64,000 bases of DNA from Crassaminicella thermophila (GCF_008152325.1 NZ_CP042243.1:1-64000), one strand, 5' to 3'; counted from the stretch's first letter, positions 11,353 through 27,307 are shown. Made by a program: numbers and translations. Notes: a model not told the origin generated them from the sequence alone.

Positions 11353-11565
11353 CTATAAATTGAAAAATAACGCTCATAAACAAATTTTTAGAGAAAACTA
11401 AGATTCATAATTTCGAAAAATCCTAACGCATCTAATCAAGACATCCTATCTTGTAGGATGCTGGCTTAGCATCCATGCTAAGCCTACGGATTTTTCAAAA
11501 ATTCTTCATCAAGTTTTTTTGCTAAAACTTTGCAATTATTCGCTTTTATTTTTCATTTATAAATT
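11353..11565. repeat. Long-hairpin repeat element, copy 1
   Basis: About 210 bases of non-coding sequence fold into one giant imperfect hairpin: the left arm (to about 11432) is complementary to the right arm (from about 11486). The centre has two local stems, CATCCTA/TAGGATG and a perfect GGCTTAGCAT/ATGCTAAGCC. A second copy lies at 15231-15434 and a diverged third at 60193-60431. It is flanked by two copies of a terminator stem. No reading frame of note is present. It may be a miniature inverted-repeat element or a structured RNA. Confidence 0.75.
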
Positions 11566-11583
11566 CTATTTTCTTTATAGTCT

Positions 11584-11612
11584 GAGCCAATTCCTTTTAA
11601 GCAATTGGCTTT
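11584..11612 (+). terminator. Second copy of the CCAATT...AATTGG terminator stem
   Basis: GCCAATTCCTT and AAGCAATTGGC repeat the terminator stem found after the hemerythrin gene with one mismatch, followed by TTTTA. It forms a flanking duplicate around the repeat element. Confidence 0.6.
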
Positions 11613-11644
11613 TAAAGTGAGTATATCTATGGATAACTAACTTT

Positions 11645-11693
11645 AATAAAAAAATATAAAGATACGTTTATTCTTACGTGTCTTTATATTTTT
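11645..11693. terminator. Hairpin with T-tract upstream of the polyprenyl synthase gene
   Basis: AAAAATATAAAGATACG pairs with CGTGTCTTTATATTTTT and ends in seven T. No gene lies between it and the previous terminators, so it could also be a leader attenuator for the gene that follows. The rest of the gap up to 11793 is AT-rich with no further clear signal. Confidence 0.6.
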
Positions 11694-11793
11694 TTAATGT
11701 TTAGGTTATATATATATATGAAATTTCTGTTTAAATTAAAGTAAGTTTGTAAATAATTTATAGATATACTATAAAAGAAAGCAGGTTGTTAAT

Positions 11794-12786
11794 TTGAGTA
11801 AAGTAATAGTTAAAGAAAAAACTCAAAGAGAGATGTTTCACGTGAAAAACATCAATGGACTTAAAGAAGTTGAAGAAAAACTTTTAAAGGAAATATTAGA
11901 TGTTAATGGAGATATATATAAAATATGTTTAAGACTTATAAAATCTGGAGGGAAAAGAATAAGGCCTATATTAGTTTTATGTTCTTCACAATGCTTTGGA
12001 GAATTAACTAAAGAAGCAATTCAAACGGCAGCAGCATATGAATTTATTCATATGGCTTCTCTTGTTCATGATGATATTATTGATGAGTCCTTTGTAAGGA
12101 GAAATAAACCTACAGTAAATGCATTAGAGGGAAATCAAGTATCTGTGTTGGTAGGAGATTATTTATTTGCAAAGGCTTTTGAAATACTCTCTACAAATAG
12201 ATCAATAAAAAGTATGTCTATTGCAGTAAAAGCTATTCAGCAGATGTGTGATGGTGAAATTGTTCAGGCAGATAATAAATTTAATTTAAATCAAACTATA
12301 GAGAATTATTACGAAAGAATTTATAAAAAAACAGGAATATTGATTGCTTCTTGTTGTCAAGCAGGAGCAATAATAGGGGGAGCAGATAAAGTTCAAGTAG
12401 AAGCTTTAAAAGCTTATGGTAAAAATTTAGGGTATGCTTTTCAAATTATAGATGATTTATTAGATTTTACAGGAAATGAAGAATCTTTAGGAAAGCCTGT
12501 AGGATGTGATTTGAGGGAAGGAAATATTACATTGCCTATATTAAAGCTTATAAATCAGAGTATATATAAGGATCGGTTAAAAAAAATGTTTAAAAAAGGA
12601 ATAACAGTAGAAAGCTACTATGAAATTTTATACCTTCTTAAAGAAAATAATGCACTAGAAGAAGCTTATGATGAAGCAGTTTATTGTATAAAAAAAGCAA
12701 AAGATGCATTAGAAATAATAGAAGATTCTATGTATAAAAGGATGTTGCTAGATATTGCAGACAAAGTTTTAGTTAGGAAAAATTAA
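11794..12786 (+). CDS. Polyprenyl diphosphate synthase (heptaprenyl/octaprenyl type)
   Basis: This enzyme condenses isopentenyl diphosphate onto an allylic prenyl diphosphate to make long-chain prenyl diphosphates. The first aspartate-rich motif is HDDIID near residues 92-97 and the second is IIDDLLDFTGN; GGKRIRP near 52-58 binds diphosphate. The 330-residue length is normal. The frame opens with TTG and a modest Shine-Dalgarno site, so the exact N-terminus is uncertain. The gene is single, ending in a terminator. Chain length cannot be read reliably; a DUF2600 terpene cyclase 2.7 kb downstream suggests a possible metabolic partner. Confidence 0.88.
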   Translation: MSKVIVKEKTQREMFHVKNINGLKEVEEKLLKEILDVNGDIYKICLRLIKSGGKRIRPILVLCSSQCFGELTKEAIQTAAAYEFIHMASLVHDDIIDESFVRRNKPTVNALEGNQVSVLVGDYLFAKAFEILSTNRSIKSMSIAVKAIQQMCDGEIVQADNKFNLNQTIENYYERIYKKTGILIASCCQAGAIIGGADKVQVEALKAYGKNLGYAFQIIDDLLDFTGNEESLGKPVGCDLREGNITLPILKLINQSIYKDRLKKMFKKGITVESYYEILYLLKENNALEEAYDEAVYCIKKAKDALEIIEDSMYKRMLLDIADKVLVRKN

Positions 12787-12787
12787 C

Positions 12788-12822
12788 CAATAAAAGATCC
12801 TAAAGATAGGATCTTTTATTGA
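12788..12822. terminator. Bidirectional terminator
   Basis: AATAAAAGATCCTA pairs with TAGGATCTTTTATT between two convergent genes, with T-tracts on both strands. Confidence 0.85.
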
Positions 12823-12830
12823 AATATCTT

Positions 12831-13379
12831 TTACTTATCAAAATAACGTTTTAATAGGCCTTCAAAAACTTGACCATGTCTTGCTTCATCCTTACACATT
12901 TCATGAACAGTATCATGAATTGCATCTAGATTTAATTTTTTTGCTTTTGTAGCCAAATCTTTCTTGCCAGCACAAGCACCATGCTCAGCAGCTACTCTCA
13001 TTTGCAAGTTTTTCTTTGTGCTATTTGTAACTACTTCACCTAATAACTCAGCAAATTTTGCAGCATGTTCTGCTTCTTCCCAAGCAATTCTTTTATATGC
13101 TTCAGCGATTTCAGGATATCCTTCACGGTCAGCTTGACGACTCATAGCAAGATACATACCTATTTCAGTACATTCTCCTGTAAAGTTCATTCGAAGCCCT
13201 TCTAATATCTCAGGATCTACACCTTTTGCTACGCCTACAAAATGCTCATCTGCCCATGCTAATTTTTCTGTAGATTGAACAGAAAATTGTTCTTTAGGAG
13301 CCCTACATTGAGGACAGAAATCAGGTGCTTCTGTTCCTTCATGTACATAGCCACATACTTTACATATAAATTTTTTCAT
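12831..13379 (-). CDS. Reverse rubrerythrin
   Basis: Rubrerythrins reduce hydrogen peroxide in the cytoplasm of anaerobes. Here the rubredoxin-like domain is at the N-terminus ([10 protein letters not shown]...[11 protein letters not shown]) and the ferritin-like di-iron domain follows (ExxH motifs such as EEAEHAAKF and [13 protein letters not shown]), which is the reversed order of classic rubrerythrin and resembles the clostridial peroxide-inducible type. The ATG is preceded by AGGAGG. It is about 182 residues. It is a single gene; a peroxide-responsive operator was not identified by eye. Confidence 0.92.
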   Translation of the reverse strand: MKKFICKVCGYVHEGTEAPDFCPQCRAPKEQFSVQSTEKLAWADEHFVGVAKGVDPEILEGLRMNFTGECTEIGMYLAMSRQADREGYPEIAEAYKRIAWEEAEHAAKFAELLGEVVTNSTKKNLQMRVAAEHGACAGKKDLATKAKKLNLDAIHDTVHEMCKDEARHGQVFEGLLKRYFDK

Positions 13380-13481
13380 AATAATACCTCCTAAAAATAT
13401 ACATTCATTTTTTATTGTTTTTTTACACATTTTATATTTACCCATAGAATTTTTATTAAAACAAATTTTTACAAAAAATAA

Positions 13482-13510
13482 AAAACACCCTAAAATTTTA
13501 GGGTGTTTAG
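13482..13510 (-). terminator. Terminator of the cold-shock gene
   Basis: AAACACCCTAAAA and TTTTAGGGTGTTT form a perfect stem, with a T-tract on the minus strand, downstream of the csp stop. Confidence 0.85.
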
Positions 13511-13550
13511 ATACATAGTAGTCTATATATAAAATATTTATTATATTCTA

Positions 13551-13751
13551 TTATAGTTTAACTACATTAGCAGCTTGAGGACCTCTGTTACCTTCTACTA
13601 CTTCAAATTCAACTTCTTGCCCTTCTTCTAAGCTTTTAAATCCTTCTCCTGTAATAGCAGAGAAATGTACAAAAACATCATCTTCTCCCTCTACAGAAAT
13701 GAACCCAAATCCTTTTTCACTGTTAAACCATTTTACAATACCTGTTTTCAT
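13551..13751 (-). CDS. Cold-shock protein, CspA family
   Basis: The protein is a 66-residue single cold-shock domain that binds single-stranded nucleic acid and acts as an RNA chaperone. RNP1 KGFGFI and RNP2 VFVHF are intact, and [16 protein letters not shown] is the standard start. GGAGGA precedes the ATG. It has its own strong promoter and terminator, so it is monocistronic. The 5' leader is about 40-50 bases, shorter than that of E. coli cspA. Confidence 0.96.
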   Translation of the reverse strand: MKTGIVKWFNSEKGFGFISVEGEDDVFVHFSAITGEGFKSLEEGQEVEFEVVEGNRGPQAANVVKL

Positions 13752-13798
13752 TAAAAAATTCCTCCAAAAATATTATTTGTAATTTATTTTACTATTTA

Positions 13799-13827
13799 AT
13801 AGTATCACCCATATTTGTTCTTGTCAA
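13799..13827 (-). promoter_or_regulatory. Sigma-A promoter for the cold-shock gene
   Basis: On the minus strand a perfect TTGACA and TACTAT are separated by 17 bases, about 50 bases before the start codon. Confidence 0.75.
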
Positions 13828-13856
13828 ACTAAAAATATTATTTTTTATAAAAATAA

Positions 13857-13885
13857 TTGAATACAATAGCAAAAACGGATATAAT
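13857..13885 (+). promoter_or_regulatory. Sigma-A promoter for the trpS T-box leader
   Basis: TTGAAT and a perfect TATAAT are separated by 17 bases. The predicted transcript starts about 13892, ahead of the T-box structure. Confidence 0.7.
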
Positions 13886-13924
13886 TAAAAAAACAAATTA
13901 TTGATGAAAATTTAATAAGATTAA

Positions 13925-14142
13925 AGTGATGATAAAGAGTAGTAAATATAAATAAGGTTTCAGCGATTTGGGGATGGTGTAAGCCCAAAACCAATATTTA
14001 TATTGAATGGACTTTAGAGCTTAAATCTGAAATTGTAGTAGGATTTAACGGAGATCCGCCGTTATAGGATTAAGTGGACATTTGTCAACTAGAGTGGTAC
14101 CGCGGGATACAATCTCGTCTCTATATAGAGGCGAGATTTTTA
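13925..14142 (+). promoter_or_regulatory. T-box riboswitch (tryptophan) upstream of trpS
   Basis: The leader has the conserved T-box sequence AGAGTGGTACCGCGG at 14091-14105, followed by a terminator (ATCTCGTCTC/GAGGCGAGAT and T-tract, 14112-14142). Within stem I, GAATGGA places a UGG tryptophan codon at 14008-14010 in the specifier position. Uncharged tRNA-Trp would stabilise the antiterminator and permit trpS expression. The specifier codon agrees with the gene downstream, which confirms the call. Confidence 0.93.
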
Positions 14143-14206
14143 TATTGATTTGGAATATAATTTTTACAATTGAAAAAATTAAATAAAGGAATAGGAGGAA
14201 TAATCA

Positions 14207-15214
14207 ATGGATGATAAAAAAGTTATATTAAGTGGCGCACAGCCTTCAGGAAAATTAACACTTGGAAATTATCTAGGAGCATTAAAAAACTGGGTAGCTT
14301 TGCAAGATGAATATAATTGTTATTATTGTATTGTAGATTTACACGCAATTACTGTACCACAAGAACCAAAAGATTTAAGAAGAAATTCATTAGAGGCATT
14401 GGCTCAATATTTAGCATGTGGATTAGACCCACAAAAAAGTACTATATTTATTCAATCTCATGTAACGGCTCATGCTGAGTTATCTTGGGTGTTAAATTCT
14501 ATTACTTATATGGGTGAGTTAAATAGAATGACTCAATTTAAAGATAAGTCAAAAAAAAGTGAAGCAAATTTAAATGCAGCACTATTTACTTATCCTGTAC
14601 TTATGGCAGCAGATATTTTATTATATCAAGCAGATCTTGTTCCTGTAGGAGAGGATCAAAAGCAGCATTTAGAATTAGCTAGAAATTTAGCCCAAAGATT
14701 TAATAATAGATATAGTGAAACTTTTAAAGTTCCAGATCCTTATATACCGAAGGTAGGTGCTAGAATTATGAGTCTTCAAGAACCTACAAAGAAAATGTCT
14801 AAATCAGATGAAAATGAGAATGCTTATATATCAATAGTTGAAAATCCAGATGCTATTATAAGAAAGATAAAAAGAGCTGTAACTGATTCTTTAGGAAGAA
14901 TAAAGTATTGTGATGAACAACCTGGTATTAAAAACTTAATGATGATTTATTCAAAACTTTCAGGGAAGAGTATAGAAGAAATCGAAGCTATGTATGAAGG
15001 AAAAGGGTATGGAGAATTTAAAAATGATGTGGCTGAAGTTATCGTAGAAGGATTAAGACCTATAAGAGAAAAGTATGAAGACTTGTTAAAAAATAAAGAC
15101 TATTTAGAAACAGTTTATGCACAAGGAGCAGATAAAGCGGAAAGAGTGGCAAGAAAAACTTTGAGAAAGGTTTATAAGAAGGTAGGGTTTATTCCAAGAA
15201 AATTTTTAAAATAA
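14207..15214 (+). CDS. trpS: Tryptophan--tRNA ligase
   Basis: This class I aminoacyl-tRNA synthetase charges tRNA-Trp. The HIGH-like motif is PSGKLTLGNYLGAL near residues 13-26, and the KMSKS loop appears as KKMSKSDENEN. At 335 residues it is normal length. A GGAGGA precedes the ATG. Expression is governed by the tryptophan T-box leader. A repeat element follows directly, and no clear terminator is seen before it. Confidence 0.97.
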   Translation: MDDKKVILSGAQPSGKLTLGNYLGALKNWVALQDEYNCYYCIVDLHAITVPQEPKDLRRNSLEALAQYLACGLDPQKSTIFIQSHVTAHAELSWVLNSITYMGELNRMTQFKDKSKKSEANLNAALFTYPVLMAADILLYQADLVPVGEDQKQHLELARNLAQRFNNRYSETFKVPDPYIPKVGARIMSLQEPTKKMSKSDENENAYISIVENPDAIIRKIKRAVTDSLGRIKYCDEQPGIKNLMMIYSKLSGKSIEEIEAMYEGKGYGEFKNDVAEVIVEGLRPIREKYEDLLKNKDYLETVYAQGADKAERVARKTLRKVYKKVGFIPRKFLK

Positions 15215-15230
15215 GTTTGTTAATAAAATC

Positions 15231-15434
15231 AATGAATAAAAAAATGCTTATAAATAAAGCTTTAGAGAAAACTAAGATTCATAATTTCGAAAAATCCTAA
15301 CGTACCTAATCAAGACGTCCTGTCTTGTAGGCTGCTGGCTTAGCGTCCATGCTAAGCCTACGGATTTTTATGAAATTATTCACCAAGTTTTCTTTACTAA
15401 AGCTTTGCAACTATTCGCTTTTATTTTTCATTCA
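15231..15434. repeat. Long-hairpin repeat element, copy 2
   Basis: This is a second copy of the element at 11353-11565, with long identical blocks such as AACTAAGATTCATAATTTCG and CATGCTAAGCCTACGGATTT. Changes between the copies often keep pairing: the central stem CATCCTA/TAGGATG becomes CGTCCTG/TAGGCTG, and GCAT becomes GCGT opposite ATGC. The outer arms are again complementary. It fills the whole gap between trpS and the convergent DUF2600 gene. Confidence 0.75.
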
Positions 15435-15441
15435 TAATAAT

Positions 15442-16503
15442 TCATTTTATTATTTTTTTTATTCTTAATAATTTACAGCAATTATATAAAATATTTGTAG
15501 TATAGAAAGCTTCTTTTAGTATCTTTTTAGAAGTAATTTTTTTGTCTTGTAAAGTTATTTTTGTATCAGAAAGATACATAGCAAGTAAACCTTCTATGAC
15601 AGTTCTATGAAATAATGGATTTTTTAAATTTAAAGTTTTATATAATGATTGCTTTAAAAAGTAAATAAGTCTCTTTTCTTTTTCAGAAGGGTCTTTATAA
15701 TAAGATAAAAAGTTTAAATCTCCTGTATACAAATCTTCTTGTTCATCAATAAAATAATCTAATAAAATATGCAACCCACAGACCCATGGAAAGTAAGCAT
15801 CCATTATTTTTTGTACTTCTTTTTCTTCTAAGTCTTTACTTTGAGCAATTGTACAAAGAAGAAAGATTCCTAGTGTTGATCCAGCAGCTGCAGAAAATTC
15901 CCATATAGATAAATCTTTATGAATTTGAATATATTTATTAGACCAATTATTCATAGCTTCTTCTCTTTTGTTTTTATTTATATGCTTATAACTTTGCATT
16001 TCTCCATATAATTTTCCTAAATATAAGACCTTTTCTTGAACTAAATGATAACTTGGTAACGTACGGATATATGATTTACATGTACTAACGAGATGATAAA
16101 GATAACCTCCATCATTATTATGAGGATAAGTATTATAATAATTAAAAAAACGATTATCTGGACGTAATGCATCTGTAATAGCTTGATGAAGTTGCAAAAA
16201 TGATTTTTCATCTTCTATCCCAGCTCGATCACATAGATTATCTAGATAGTCACTAATTGTTTGTAATGCCACAATAAATTTAATTAGTTTTAAGTTTATT
16301 TGATTATAGTATAAGCTATAAATACAACCTCCTTGAGCATGAAAAGACTTTTTTTGTATACTAGAGATAGCTTGATATGATAATATTTTATCAGGGATTT
16401 TACTAGCATAGGTTTGCCAGTAGGATAATTCTTTTTTTACCTGTGGAAATACACTTTTTACGAATTGATAAATAAGTTTAGATTGTATAAAGGGTTTTAT
16501 CAT
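15442..16503 (-). CDS. DUF2600 / YtpB-like terpene cyclase family protein
   Basis: The 353-residue protein resembles the YtpB family (DUF2600). In Bacillus this family converts heptaprenyl diphosphate to the C35 terpene tetraprenyl-beta-curcumene. Visible features are the family-like N-terminus (VFPQVKKELSYWQTYASKIPD), an aspartate-rich helix QTISDYLDNLCDRAG, and GLHILLDYFIDEQEDL, both candidate Mg-diphosphate sites. GGAGGAAATC precedes the ATG. The family call is good; product identity is inferred. A long-chain prenyl synthase gene lies 2.7 kb away, so a short terpene route is possible. Confidence 0.8.
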   Translation of the reverse strand: MIKPFIQSKLIYQFVKSVFPQVKKELSYWQTYASKIPDKILSYQAISSIQKKSFHAQGGCIYSLYYNQINLKLIKFIVALQTISDYLDNLCDRAGIEDEKSFLQLHQAITDALRPDNRFFNYYNTYPHNNDGGYLYHLVSTCKSYIRTLPSYHLVQEKVLYLGKLYGEMQSYKHINKNKREEAMNNWSNKYIQIHKDLSIWEFSAAAGSTLGIFLLCTIAQSKDLEEKEVQKIMDAYFPWVCGLHILLDYFIDEQEDLYTGDLNFLSYYKDPSEKEKRLIYFLKQSLYKTLNLKNPLFHRTVIEGLLAMYLSDTKITLQDKKITSKKILKEAFYTTNILYNCCKLLRIKKIIK

Positions 16504-16616
16504 AGGATTTCCTCCAAAATATTTATACATAATAGTATTTTAGGCAAATAGGAAGGAATTTATGTGATTTTGGATAATAATACAAATATCTAAAAGTATT
16601 GTTAGGGGCGAGTTTT

Positions 16617-17192
16617 ATGTATACCTTAGAAGAATTAAAATGTTTTGTTTATGGTTGTAGGAAATGTAGCCTCCATGAGGGAAGGACAAAAGTAGTTTTT
16701 GGACAAGGTAATCCTCATGCAGATATAATGTTTATAGGAGAAGGGCCAGGATATTATGAGGATAGAGAAGGACTAGCTTTTATAGGTCCAGCAGGTCAGC
16801 TTCTAACTAAAGCTATTGAAGGAATAGAACTTACGAGAGAAGAAGTATATATTGCCAATATTGTAAAATGTAGACCTCCTAATAATAGAAATCCTTTTAA
16901 GGAAGAAATGGAGGCTTGTATTCCATATTTAAGATGGCAGGTAAAAATAATAAAACCAAAGATTATTGTAGCTTTAGGAGCAATTTCTTCAACCAATATT
17001 ATTGATGAAAACTTGAAGATTACAAAGGAAAGAGGAAAGTGGCACTGTAAAAAAGGAATATGGATTATGCCTACGTATCATCCTTCAGCAGTACTTAGAG
17101 ATGTGTTTAAAAAAAGACCTTTTTGGGAAGATTTTAAAAAAGTGAAAGAAAAATATAAAGAGTTAAGGGAAGATAAAAATGAAAACAGATAA
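16617..17192 (+). CDS. Uracil-DNA glycosylase, family 4 (4Fe-4S type)
   Basis: This enzyme removes uracil from DNA at the start of base-excision repair. It has the family-4 iron-sulfur cysteines at Cys14, Cys17, Cys85 and Cys101, the active-site motif GEGPGYYEDREGLAFIGPAG at about 41-60, and the HPS-type motif TYHPSAVLR near 153-161. At 191 residues it is normal. I chose the ATG after AGGGGCG rather than an upstream TTG-type start. Its 3' end overlaps the next gene by 14 bases in another frame, so the two are translationally coupled. Confidence 0.93.
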   Translation: MYTLEELKCFVYGCRKCSLHEGRTKVVFGQGNPHADIMFIGEGPGYYEDREGLAFIGPAGQLLTKAIEGIELTREEVYIANIVKCRPPNNRNPFKEEMEACIPYLRWQVKIIKPKIIVALGAISSTNIIDENLKITKERGKWHCKKGIWIMPTYHPSAVLRDVFKKRPFWEDFKKVKEKYKELREDKNENR

Positions 17193-17754
17193 ACTAGAAA
17201 AACTAAAAAAAGAGTGCATAAAGATTAGTAAAGAACCTATTGTATTTGGAGAAGGAAATCCAGATGCAAGCATTGTTTTAGTAGGAGAAGCTCCTGGAGC
17301 AAAGGAGATCGAATTAAAAAGACCATTTGTTGGTCAAGCTGGCAAAAACTTGGAAGAATTTTTAGAAGTGCTAGAGCTTAAAAGAGAAGATATTTATATT
17401 ACAAATGTTGTAAAGATAAGACCTTATAAAATAAACGAAAAAACAGGGAGAAAATCAAATAGAGCACCAAATCAAGAAGAAATAAAAAAGTATGAAAAAT
17501 ATCTTTTTGAAGAGATAAATATTATTAAGCCAAAAGTGATTGTAACCCTTGGAAATGTTCCTTTAAAAAGTATCTTAAAAGATAAAAAAGCAACTATTGG
17601 AAGTAAACATGGTACAGTTATAGAAATGGATAAGTTTTTTGTGTTTCCTCTTTATCATCCGGCTTCAATTATATATAGACGAGAATTAAAAAATATATAT
17701 CTTGAGGATTTATATAAGCTTAAAAATTTTAAAGAAAGAATAGAAGAAGACTAG
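17179..17754 (+). CDS. Uracil-DNA glycosylase superfamily protein lacking the Fe-S ligands
   Basis: This is a diverged neighbour of the preceding glycosylase. It keeps GEAPGAKEIELKRPFVGQAG (about 37-56) and LYHPAS (about 158-163), so the uracil-pocket fold is recognisable. However, only one cysteine (Cys13) is present: the CxxC pair and the two downstream cysteines of family 4 are missing, with Ile at the place of the third. It may be a cluster-free glycosylase with changed specificity or a partner of the first enzyme. The overlap with the upstream gene and the shared terminator show that they are made together. Confidence 0.82.
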   Translation: MKTDKLEKLKKECIKISKEPIVFGEGNPDASIVLVGEAPGAKEIELKRPFVGQAGKNLEEFLEVLELKREDIYITNVVKIRPYKINEKTGRKSNRAPNQEEIKKYEKYLFEEINIIKPKVIVTLGNVPLKSILKDKKATIGSKHGTVIEMDKFFVFPLYHPASIIYRRELKNIYLEDLYKLKNFKERIEED

Positions 17755-17786
17755 GTATGGTTTTTATTCATACCTAGTTTTTTATA
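17748..17786 (+). terminator. Terminator after the glycosylase pair
   Basis: ACTAGGTATG pairs with CATACCTAGT, followed by TTTTTTA. Confidence 0.88.
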
Positions 17787-17940
17787 AAGATAAACAACAA
17801 TTTTGTTTATCTTTATTTCTTTTTTAAATTAAAAAAATAGGATTTTTATGTATTAAAATCCAAAAAAATCAAAATAATAACTAGTGGGAAATGAATGAAA
17901 TTTATGTGCAGATACAAACAATAATGAAGTAAATGAATAA

Positions 17941-21486
<3,546 letters not shown>

Positions 21487-21489
21487 AAT

Positions 21490-21517
21490 GAACCCAGGTC
21501 AGTTGACCTGGGTTTTG
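21490..21517 (+). terminator. Terminator after nifJ
   Basis: AACCCAGGTCA pairs with TGACCTGGGTT, followed by TTG. The T-tract is short but the stem is perfect. Confidence 0.75.
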
Positions 21518-21524
21518 TAACAGT

Positions 21525-21692
21525 TTACTTTTCGTTGGTATCTACCCATTCTTTTGCATTTTCTACTTCTAATTTATTAGGTGTTGGAACACATGATTCT
21601 GGTTTTAAATTTTCTATATTTGCCCAAGGAGCAGTTTTATGATTTTCTATTGGTTGTGCTAGATTTTTTTTCTGCAATTTATTTTTGTTCAT
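21525..21692 (-). CDS. DUF3787 family small spore surface protein
   Basis: This 55-residue polar protein has the family pattern of the C. difficile spore surface protein CDIF630_02480: QPIENHKTAPWANIENLKPES followed by the ending NAKEWVDTNEK. I chose the inner ATG because GGAGGG lies about six bases upstream on the minus strand; the frame is open a little further. Such proteins are recovered from spore coats and their role is unknown. It sits alone between nifJ and the rRNA promoters. Confidence 0.72.
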   Translation of the reverse strand: MNKNKLQKKNLAQPIENHKTAPWANIENLKPESCVPTPNKLEVENAKEWVDTNEK

Positions 21693-21790
21693 ATAATCCC
21701 TCCTTGGTTTTATTATTTTCAAAGTTTGTCAAAATAATTCTATTTTGTCTAAACTCTGATATAAAAAGAGTATTTAATAAAAAATAATAG

Positions 21791-21819
21791 TTGACTTGTG
21801 ATAATAAACGTGATAAGAT
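21791..21819 (+). promoter_or_regulatory. rRNA operon promoter P1
   Basis: TTGACT and TAAGAT with a 17-base spacer, about 180 bases before the 16S start. It is the first of two tandem promoters. Confidence 0.75.
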
Positions 21820-21872
21820 ACTTCTTGTCGTCGCTGATAGATAACTGTTTGAAATAAAAATAAAAAAAGTTA

Positions 21873-21901
21873 TTGACAGAGAGGCGAAAAAATGATAAAC
21901 T
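21873..21901 (+). promoter_or_regulatory. rRNA operon promoter P2
   Basis: A perfect TTGACA and TAAACT with a 17-base spacer. Between it and the 16S start lies TTTGATCTTTGAAAACT, similar to leader antitermination sequences seen before Firmicute rRNA genes. Confidence 0.8.
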
Positions 21902-21995
21902 AAGCAAGTCGCTGTTAAGCAATGAAAAAAGTTTGATCTTTGAAAACTACACAGTGTAAGAAATTAAGCCAGCAATAATTTTTAACCTCGAAGAT

Positions 21996-23534
<1,539 letters not shown>

Positions 23535-23574
23535 AGGCTTAACTTACACTGTTTAGTTTTGAAGGATTAAGTTT

Positions 23575-23651
<77 letters not shown>

Positions 23652-23680
23652 TTTAAATCTTTCAAATCGTAGGATGTACT

Positions 23681-23752
23681 TTAAGCAACAGAAATCATGA
23701 GTGTAACGAATGATTTTGTTGGCGCCGTACATTTTACGAAGTAAAATGTACT
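23681..23752. repeat. Spacer hairpins, including a CAAC-GAAAT...GTTGGCG repeat
   Basis: CAACAGAAATCAT pairs with ATGATTTTGTTG and is followed by GCGCC, the same plan as the hairpin upstream of gyrB. Immediately after it a perfect GTACATTTTAC/GTAAAATGTAC hairpin occurs. They may serve rRNA processing, or be a dispersed palindromic repeat that landed in the spacer. Confidence 0.5.
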
Positions 23753-23786
23753 TTGAAAACTGAACAATGCATAAAATACAATTTCT

Positions 23787-26865
<3,079 letters not shown>

Positions 26866-26902
26866 AATATGCATTGTTCAGTTTTGAGGGTACAACCTCT
26901 AA

Positions 26903-27018
26903 TCCAGTGACAATAGCGAAGGGGTCACACCTGTTCCCATACCGAACACAGAAGTTAAGCCCTTCAGCGCTGATGGTACTTAGGCGGAGACGCCTTGGGA
27001 GAGTAGGTCGTCGCTGGT
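26903..27018 (+). rRNA. rrf: 5S ribosomal RNA
   Basis: The block CACACCTGTTCCCATACCGA and GAAGTTAAGCCCTTCAGCGC are standard. The 5' CCAGTGAC pairs with the 3' GTCGCTGG. Length about 116 bases; ends approximate. Confidence 0.96.
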
Positions 27019-27025
27019 TTTAAAA

Positions 27026-27066
27026 GGAACTTATGACAAAGTAAATTTGTTATAAGTTCTTTCATT
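27026..27066 (+). terminator. Terminator of the rRNA operon
   Basis: GAACTTATGACAAA pairs with TTTGTTATAAGTTC, followed by TTTC and more T. Confidence 0.88.
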
Positions 27067-27121
27067 TTTGAAATAAAATCAAGTTATGTAAAATCTATTA
27101 GGGAAAATTCTGTTAAAACAC

Positions 27122-27150
27122 TTTACAATATATTTATTACATGTTAAAAT
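27122..27150 (+). promoter_or_regulatory. Sigma-A promoter of the glp region
   Basis: TTTACA and TAAAAT with a 17-base spacer. The predicted start lies about 15 bases before the conserved leader element. Confidence 0.7.
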
Positions 27151-27170
27151 GTTGCTAAATCGATAAATGA

Positions 27171-27238
27171 AGGCATGAGAAATGGAGAGCCGCACACAAA
27201 TAAGCCTAAAAAATAGGTTTATTTTGTGCGGCATTTTA
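27171..27238 (+). promoter_or_regulatory. Leader terminator, putative GlpP antitermination site 1
   Basis: A conserved lead-in, GGC-TGAGAA-TGGAGAGCC, runs into a 19-bp hairpin (GCCGCACACAAATAAGCCT against TAGGTTTATTTTGTGCGGC) with a short T-rich tail. A second copy of lead-in plus hairpin lies in front of the glpA-like gene. In Bacillus, GlpP with glycerol-3-phosphate binds such leaders and prevents termination. Being upstream of glpP itself implies autoregulation. Confidence 0.75.
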
Positions 27239-27307
27239 TGTGTAGCGAACATTAGAATATTTTATAAATTTTTAGTATATATGCTATTTACCAGAGGAGA
27301 GATTTAA

